This document shows, one piece after another, positions 8,141-10,717 of a stretch of 10,717 nt of DNA (position 1 is the first letter of the stretch; each line of letters begins with the position of its first letter). The position numbers were made by a program, and so were the translations under genes. Under the pieces are notes generated by a model. That model was given only the letters and a program-made list of their open reading frames with translations. It was not told the DNA's origin and searched no databases. This DNA is from VGWG01 sp964580075. GTDB taxonomy: Bacteria; Verrucomicrobiota; Kiritimatiellia; RFP12; JAAYNR01. Where the stretch lies: positions 1 to 10,717 of the forward strand of contig CAZOJL010000125.1 of NCBI GenBank assembly GCA_964580075.1, given 5' to 3'.

Positions 8141-8623
8141 ATGATCACACGCATTCGGGTTCCGTACCTCGACGCCAACACCTTGGATGTGACCGTTACC
8201 GCCTGGTGCAAGCAGCCCGGTGATTTCGTCGCCGTCGGCGAGATCGTCGCGGAACTGACAACCGATAAGGCCGCCTTTGAGCTGGAATCGCCCGCCTCCG
8301 GGTATCTGCTCACCATTCTGGCCGCCGTTAAAAGCGTGGTGCCCTCGGGCTACATCCTCGGCGTGATCGGTGATCCGTGCGATTCCGATCCGGCTGCCGA
8401 GGCCGAGAATGTCGCCCTCCTTGCCGCGTACCAGACCGCAGCGGGCGTCGCGCCCGGCGTGGCGACCGCCACTGCCGCCGCGCAACCTGCAATCCGCGTG
8501 CGGGCCACCCCCAAAGCCCGCCGACTGGCGCAGCAGCATGGCATCGACTTGGTCCGCGTGCTGGCCGAGACCGGTGTCGAGGTGGTGGATGAGACCGCCT
8601 TGTTTCCCTATCTCAAATCGTGA
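8141..8623 (+). CDS. Lipoyl-domain / E3-binding-domain protein (E2-like, no acyltransferase domain)
   Basis: This 160-residue protein has the front half of a 2-oxo acid dehydrogenase E2 subunit. Residues 1-80 are a lipoyl domain with the lipoylation site in ELTTDKAAFELES (Lys43). Residues about 81-116 are an Ala-rich flexible linker. Residues about 117-160 form a peripheral-subunit (E3)-binding domain: RATPKARRLAQQHGIDLVRV, then the TG-V-DET ending. The stop comes right after this domain, so the roughly 230-residue catalytic acyltransferase domain is absent. It could act as a swinging-arm carrier or adaptor for E1/E3 enzymes encoded elsewhere; partners are not in the window. I chose the ATG at 8141 over a TTG at 8138 because GAGAAAGG (8126-8133) ends seven bases before it. 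It follows the giant secreted protein by 17 bases and precedes the reductase by 42 bases. Confidence 0.85.
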   Translation: MITRIRVPYLDANTLDVTVTAWCKQPGDFVAVGEIVAELTTDKAAFELESPASGYLLTILAAVKSVVPSGYILGVIGDPCDSDPAAEAENVALLAAYQTAAGVAPGVATATAAAQPAIRVRATPKARRLAQQHGIDLVRVLAETGVEVVDETALFPYLKS

Positions 8624-8665
8624 TATCCTTTCGTCTGGCGTCATCGAATCCGAGACAATAAACCC

Positions 8666-9397
8666 ATGCCAACCTGTTTGATTACCGGAGCATCACGCGG
8701 CATCGGCCGCGCCACGGCTGTGGCCCTTGCGGCCGACGGGTGGACGGTGGCTGTCAATTACCGGTCGCGCGCCGACGCAGCCGATCGCGTGGTGGCCGCG
8801 ATCCGCGCCGCGGGCGGGATCGCGCAGGCTTTTTGTGCCGATGTCTCCGATCCGGCGCAGGCCGCTGCGTTGGTTAAGGCCGTGGAAACGGACATCGGTC
8901 CAATCACCGGACTGGTCTGCAACGCCGGCGTGATCCGAACGCAGTACACCGTTATGACGGCTCCGGAGGACTGGCGCGCGGTCCTCGCGACAAATCTCGA
9001 TGGCGCGTTCTATTGCACCAAGGCGGTGATCCGTGGCATGATGCGCCAGCGGATCGGCCGTATCGTGTATGTGACGTCCGATGCCGCTTTTCTCGGCGAC
9101 CTCATGCGCGCATCCTACAGCGCTTCGAAAGCGGGTCTGCTCGGCCTGGCCAAGTCCGTCGCCCGTGAACTCGCGCCATCCGGCATCACCGTCAACGCCG
9201 TCGCGCCGGGGGTCGTCGCCACCGACATGACCGCCGATACGCCCGAGACCCGTCGCGTCAAGCAGATCGCCGCCATTCCGCTGCTCCGCTTCGGTCAACC
9301 CGAAGAGGTCGCCTCGGTCATCCGCTTTTTTCTCTCGCCCGCCGCCGCCTATATCACGGGCCAGGTGCTTGCCGTGGACGGCGGCCTCTGCATCTAA
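8666..9397 (+). CDS. Short-chain dehydrogenase/reductase, FabG-like (3-oxoacyl-ACP reductase type)
   Basis: A 243-residue classical SDR of normal length for FabG (about 244). The NAD(P)-binding TGASRGIG motif is at residues 7-14, and NAG is at 86-88. The catalytic tetrad N110, S138, Y151 and K155 falls at exactly the FabG numbering, within SYSASKAG. The C-terminal YITGQVLAVDGG motif is intact. The expected reaction is NADPH-dependent reduction of a 3-oxoacyl thioester, or of another ketone. The substrate cannot be read from the sequence, and a stand-alone copy next to a lipoyl carrier need not belong to housekeeping fatty acid synthesis. The start codon ATG at 8666 has no clear ribosome binding site; the spacing suggests co-transcription with the lipoyl protein. 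The gene ends nine bases from the convergent integrase gene. Confidence 0.9.
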   Translation: MPTCLITGASRGIGRATAVALAADGWTVAVNYRSRADAADRVVAAIRAAGGIAQAFCADVSDPAQAAALVKAVETDIGPITGLVCNAGVIRTQYTVMTAPEDWRAVLATNLDGAFYCTKAVIRGMMRQRIGRIVYVTSDAAFLGDLMRASYSASKAGLLGLAKSVARELAPSGITVNAVAPGVVATDMTADTPETRRVKQIAAIPLLRFGQPEEVASVIRFFLSPAAAYITGQVLAVDGGLCI

Positions 9398-9406
9398 TGG
9401 CGCTTC

Positions 9407-10342
9407 CTACGTCACGACGCCAAGCGCATCCAGCGGGCTCTGCGCCGTGCTGTCCAGCCCCCTGATCACATGTGTGTAGATCATGGTCGTCTCCACGCTG
9501 GAGTGCCCCAGGTACTGCTGGACTTCGCGGATGTTCACGCCCCGCAGCAGGAGGCTCGTCGCAAATGAGTGGCGCAGCGTATGCACGTGGGCCGGTTTCG
9601 CGATGCCCGCGCGAATCACCGCTTCGCGCATGGCGCGCTGCAGCACCTGCTCGTCCACATGGTGCCGTCGCACCGCGCCCGACCGCGGGTCCACGGACTT
9701 GTCCTTCGCCGGGAACACGTACTGCCAGCTCCATTCCCACGCCGCCTTGGGGTACTTGGCGGCCAAGGCGTATGGAAGTTCAACGTCGCCGCCGCCTTCG
9801 GCCAATTCCTTGTCGTGAAGCATCTTGACCCGTCCAAGATGGTCCCTCAGCGGCTCGAACAGACACTTGGGAAAGAGCGTCGTGCGATCCTTGTCGCCCT
9901 TTCCGCCGCGTACGAACAGCAACCCCTGATCGAAATCCAAGTCCTTCACCCGCATCCGCGTGCATTCGGTGACTCGCAGTCCACCCCCATAGATCAAACG
10001 CAGCATGAGTCCAACCGTCCCTGCGGTTCCGCCAAGCACCTGCTTCACCTCCGCGTCGTTCAGCACGACAGGAAGGCGCGGACCGCGCCTGGCGCGCACG
10101 GCGTCGAGGCCCTTGATATCTTGTGCGAGAACCTCGCGCAGCAGGAAAAGGATCGCGCTGAACGCTTGGTTCTGCGTGGAGGCGGCCACGCCCCGTTGGA
10201 TCGCCAGATCCGCGAGGAAGGTTCTCGCCGTGTCCGCCGCCGCCCACGGCAGGGCGCGCTGTTCGGCGAACCGACCGTAGCGGCCGAGCCACTCCAAGTA
10301 GGTCTGCTCGGTCCGGTAGGCGTAATGGCGCAGGCGGATCAA
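9407..10342 (-). CDS. intI: Integron integrase (IntI-type tyrosine recombinase), 5' end uncertain
   Basis: A 311-residue tyrosine recombinase. Catalytic residues are all visible: R123 in GGGLRVTE, K148 in GGKGDKDR, H254 and R257 in HTLRHSFAT, H280 in YLGHSS, and nucleophile Y289 in MIYTH. The integron-specific insert is present at about residues 192-210 (ALAAKYPKAAWEWSWQYVF), followed by DPRSGAVRRHH. These separate IntI from XerC/D and phage integrases. It would recombine attI with attC sites and capture gene cassettes. The first in-frame start is TTG (10342-10340) without a clear ribosome binding site; an in-frame TAA sits at 10372-10370. Compared with class 1 IntI from memory (337 residues), about 22 N-terminal residues are missing, and a well-initiated reading frame of that size lies just upstream one frame off (see 10339-10419). 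The gene may be frameshifted, reinitiated through the TTGA overlap, or simply start at TTG. Confidence 0.9.
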   Translation of the reverse strand: MIRLRHYAYRTEQTYLEWLGRYGRFAEQRALPWAAADTARTFLADLAIQRGVAASTQNQAFSAILFLLREVLAQDIKGLDAVRARRGPRLPVVLNDAEVKQVLGGTAGTVGLMLRLIYGGGLRVTECTRMRVKDLDFDQGLLFVRGGKGDKDRTTLFPKCLFEPLRDHLGRVKMLHDKELAEGGGDVELPYALAAKYPKAAWEWSWQYVFPAKDKSVDPRSGAVRRHHVDEQVLQRAMREAVIRAGIAKPAHVHTLRHSFATSLLLRGVNIREVQQYLGHSSVETTMIYTHVIRGLDSTAQSPLDALGVVT

Positions 10343-10419
10343 GGTTCGCGTCTCGCCAAATTCCGGCTTTTAAAATAAGCGTCAACATCATGCAGATCAA
10401 TGGTTTGCGTCGAATTCAT
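10339..10419 (-). CDS. 26-codon reading frame carrying the likely true 5' end of intI (out of frame)
   Basis: On the minus strand ATG (10419-10417) opens a frame encoding 26 residues that starts MNSTQTIDLHDVDAY and ends ARREP. Its TGA (10341-10339) overlaps the integrase TTG as TTGA. It has a good ribosome binding site, GGGAG, seven bases upstream. Joining it to the integrase frame needs a -1 shift, equivalent to one missing base, somewhere in 10339-10369. A join at its end would read ARREP-LIRLRHYAYRTEQ, restoring an N-terminus of about the length seen in class 1 IntI. The options are a frameshift mutation or sequencing error, a leader peptide translationally coupled to intI, or programmed frameshifting. 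I see no canonical slippery heptamer in the overlap. Confidence 0.55.
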   Translation of the reverse strand: MNSTQTIDLHDVDAYFKSRNLARREP

Positions 10420-10426
10420 ATCGTTT

Positions 10427-10431
10427 CTCCC
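10427..10431 (-). promoter_or_regulatory. Ribosome binding site for the upstream intI start
   Basis: GGGAG on the minus strand (CTCCC on plus), seven bases before the ATG at 10419. It is the best Shine-Dalgarno match in the integrase region. It supports translation starting at 10419 rather than at the TTG at 10342, where no comparable site exists. Confidence 0.65.
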
Positions 10432-10439
10432 GTGGATTG

Positions 10440-10460
10440 CGTCTGGCCGTTATGCACCGC
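10440..10460 (+). repeat. 21-bp direct repeat, copy 1, with integron core motif GTTATGC
   Basis: Identical over 21 bases to 10531-10551. It contains GTTATGC at 10449-10455, a sequence close to the integron core site GTTRRRY (one mismatch). This copy lies in the presumed 5' untranslated part of intI, 21 bases upstream of the ATG at 10419. It may be an accessory integrase-binding repeat or a second core site. Confidence 0.8.
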
Positions 10461-10497
10461 TGGGGCGGGTAATTGCGTCATCAAAACAGCCCGTAGC

Positions 10498-10526
10498 ATA
10501 CTAGAACGAACGTTCTATGTCCACAA
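10498..10526 (-). promoter_or_regulatory. Likely integrase promoter (Pint)
   Basis: On the minus strand, TTGTGG (10526-10521) and TAGTAT (10503-10498) are separated by 17 bases. Each hexamer is only a moderate match to the sigma70 consensus, but the spacing is ideal. The spacer is filled by the palindrome at 10502-10517. Transcription would start near 10490, leaving a leader of about 70 bases before the ATG at 10419. Confidence 0.5.
10502..10517. promoter_or_regulatory. SOS/LexA-type operator candidate (GAAC-N4-GTTC)
   Basis: TAGAACGAACGTTCTA is a perfect palindrome of two 6-base arms around a 4-base centre. Its core GAAC-N4-GTTC is the layout of Bacillus/actinobacterial type SOS boxes. It sits between the -35 and -10 of the likely integrase promoter, where a repressor would block transcription. 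Integron integrases in other bacteria are known to be LexA-repressed. That LexA of this host uses this motif is inference. Confidence 0.55.
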
Positions 10527-10530
10527 AAAC

Positions 10531-10551
10531 CGTCTGGCCGTTATGCACCGC
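10531..10551 (+). repeat. 21-bp direct repeat, copy 2, with core motif GTTATGC (candidate attI core)
   Basis: Same 21 bases as 10440-10460, offset by 91 bp. GTTATGC lies at 10540-10546. It is on the distal side of the integrase promoter, where attI is expected in an integron whose integrase points away from the array. The right part of this copy is one arm of the inverted repeat at 10539-10567. Confidence 0.8.
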
Positions 10552-10567
10552 CTAGCCGTGCATAACG
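10539..10567. repeat. Inverted repeat of integron core boxes (candidate attI / attC junction)
   Basis: CGTTATGCAC (10539-10548) and GTGCATAACG (10558-10567) are perfect 10-bp inverted arms around nine bases. GTTATGC followed by GCATAAC in this orientation is how the right box (R') of one integron att site faces the first box (R'') of the next attC. A matching downstream GTTATGC that would close an attC is not found before the window ends, so this would be a partial or degenerate attC. No T-tract follows, so it is not a terminator. Confidence 0.5.
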
Positions 10568-10575
10568 TCAAAACG

Positions 10576-10604
10576 GCGAATTGCGCTTTTCTGGCGCAGT
10601 TCGC
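10576..10604. repeat. Hairpin downstream of the GCATAAC box (possible attC stem)
   Basis: GCGAATTGCGC (10576-10586), seven-base loop, GCGCAGTTCGC (10594-10604): an 11-bp stem with one G-T pair. It begins nine bases after the GCATAAC box at 10560-10566, roughly where the inner arms of an attC would lie. The closing right-hand box is missing, so assignment to attC is tentative. Confidence 0.4.
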
Positions 10605-10717
10605 GGTCCAACGGGGCGGAGACATCGTAAGTCATTGGTTTTATTAAAGTTTTGAATTTTTGAACTGCGATTCAGACAGTGGGGAGGCGGGCGGCGTGTG
10701 CGGGCGGTGGCGAAGGG
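10605..10717. other. Right-edge region without a recognisable gene
   Basis: No convincing gene is visible. An AT-rich stretch (about 10635-10665) is followed by a G-rich stretch (10679-10717). If the integron reading is right, this would be the start of the first cassette, or the non-integron flank of an empty integron. A small plus-strand frame at 10390-10647 crosses the integrase leader and both repeats and is not credible as a gene. Confidence 0.4.

Noticed and set aside
9569..10378. Plus-strand frame of 269 codons opposite the integrase
   Set aside because: It is antisense to an integrase with all six catalytic residues visible, and its own translation has no features.
10539..10567. Inverted repeat as an intrinsic terminator
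   Set aside because: The stem is not followed by a T-tract on either strand, and its arms match integron core boxes.
10390..10647. Plus-strand 85-codon frame at the right edge as a first cassette gene
   Set aside because: It overlaps the integrase leader, promoter, operator and both repeats, and its peptide simply translates the repeated core motif.

Overview
The window is GC-rich bacterial DNA with dense coding on both strands. The likeliest source is an environmental Gram-negative genome. A PVC-type lineage (Kiritimatiellota/Verrucomicrobiota-like) is only a guess, from the very large secreted beta-sandwich protein together with a chromosomal integron integrase; no marker gene in the window fixes the taxonomy.

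Layout from left to right. Positions 1-154 hold a leader region with a possible promoter and a hairpin. Positions 155-1981 encode a two-domain protein with a GNAT acetyltransferase-like N-terminus and a zinc-dependent deacetylase of the acetylpolyamine amidohydrolase / class II HDAC type. Positions 2033-2253 form a self-contained tRNA-Val(CAC) unit: consensus-like promoter, tRNA with encoded CCA, and intrinsic terminator. Positions 2367-9397 look like one co-directional run: a 1918-residue exported protein, a small lipoyl-domain plus E3-binding-domain protein that lacks the E2 catalytic domain, and a FabG-type short-chain reductase.

The right end is an integron platform on the minus strand. 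The integron integrase gene (9407-10342) ends tail-to-tail with the reductase, 9 bases away. Its in-frame start is a poor TTG. A good ATG with a strong ribosome binding site lies upstream in a different frame, and its 26-codon reading frame ends in a TGA that overlaps the TTG (TTGA). Further upstream, a perfect 6+6 palindrome of the GAAC-N4-GTTC type (SOS/LexA-like) fills the spacer of the likely integrase promoter. A 21-bp direct repeat carrying the integron core motif GTTATGC flanks that promoter, and an inverted GCATAAC follows 13 bases after the second copy. This looks like the attI / first-cassette boundary, with any cassette array running off the right edge of the window.

The most unusual observations are the integrase regulatory and att region (frame offset, SOS-type box, core-site repeats that could let the integrase delete its own promoter), the acetyltransferase-deacetylase fusion, and the operon-like pairing of a catalytic-domain-less E2 protein with a ketoreductase behind a giant secreted protein. 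None of this was checked against databases.
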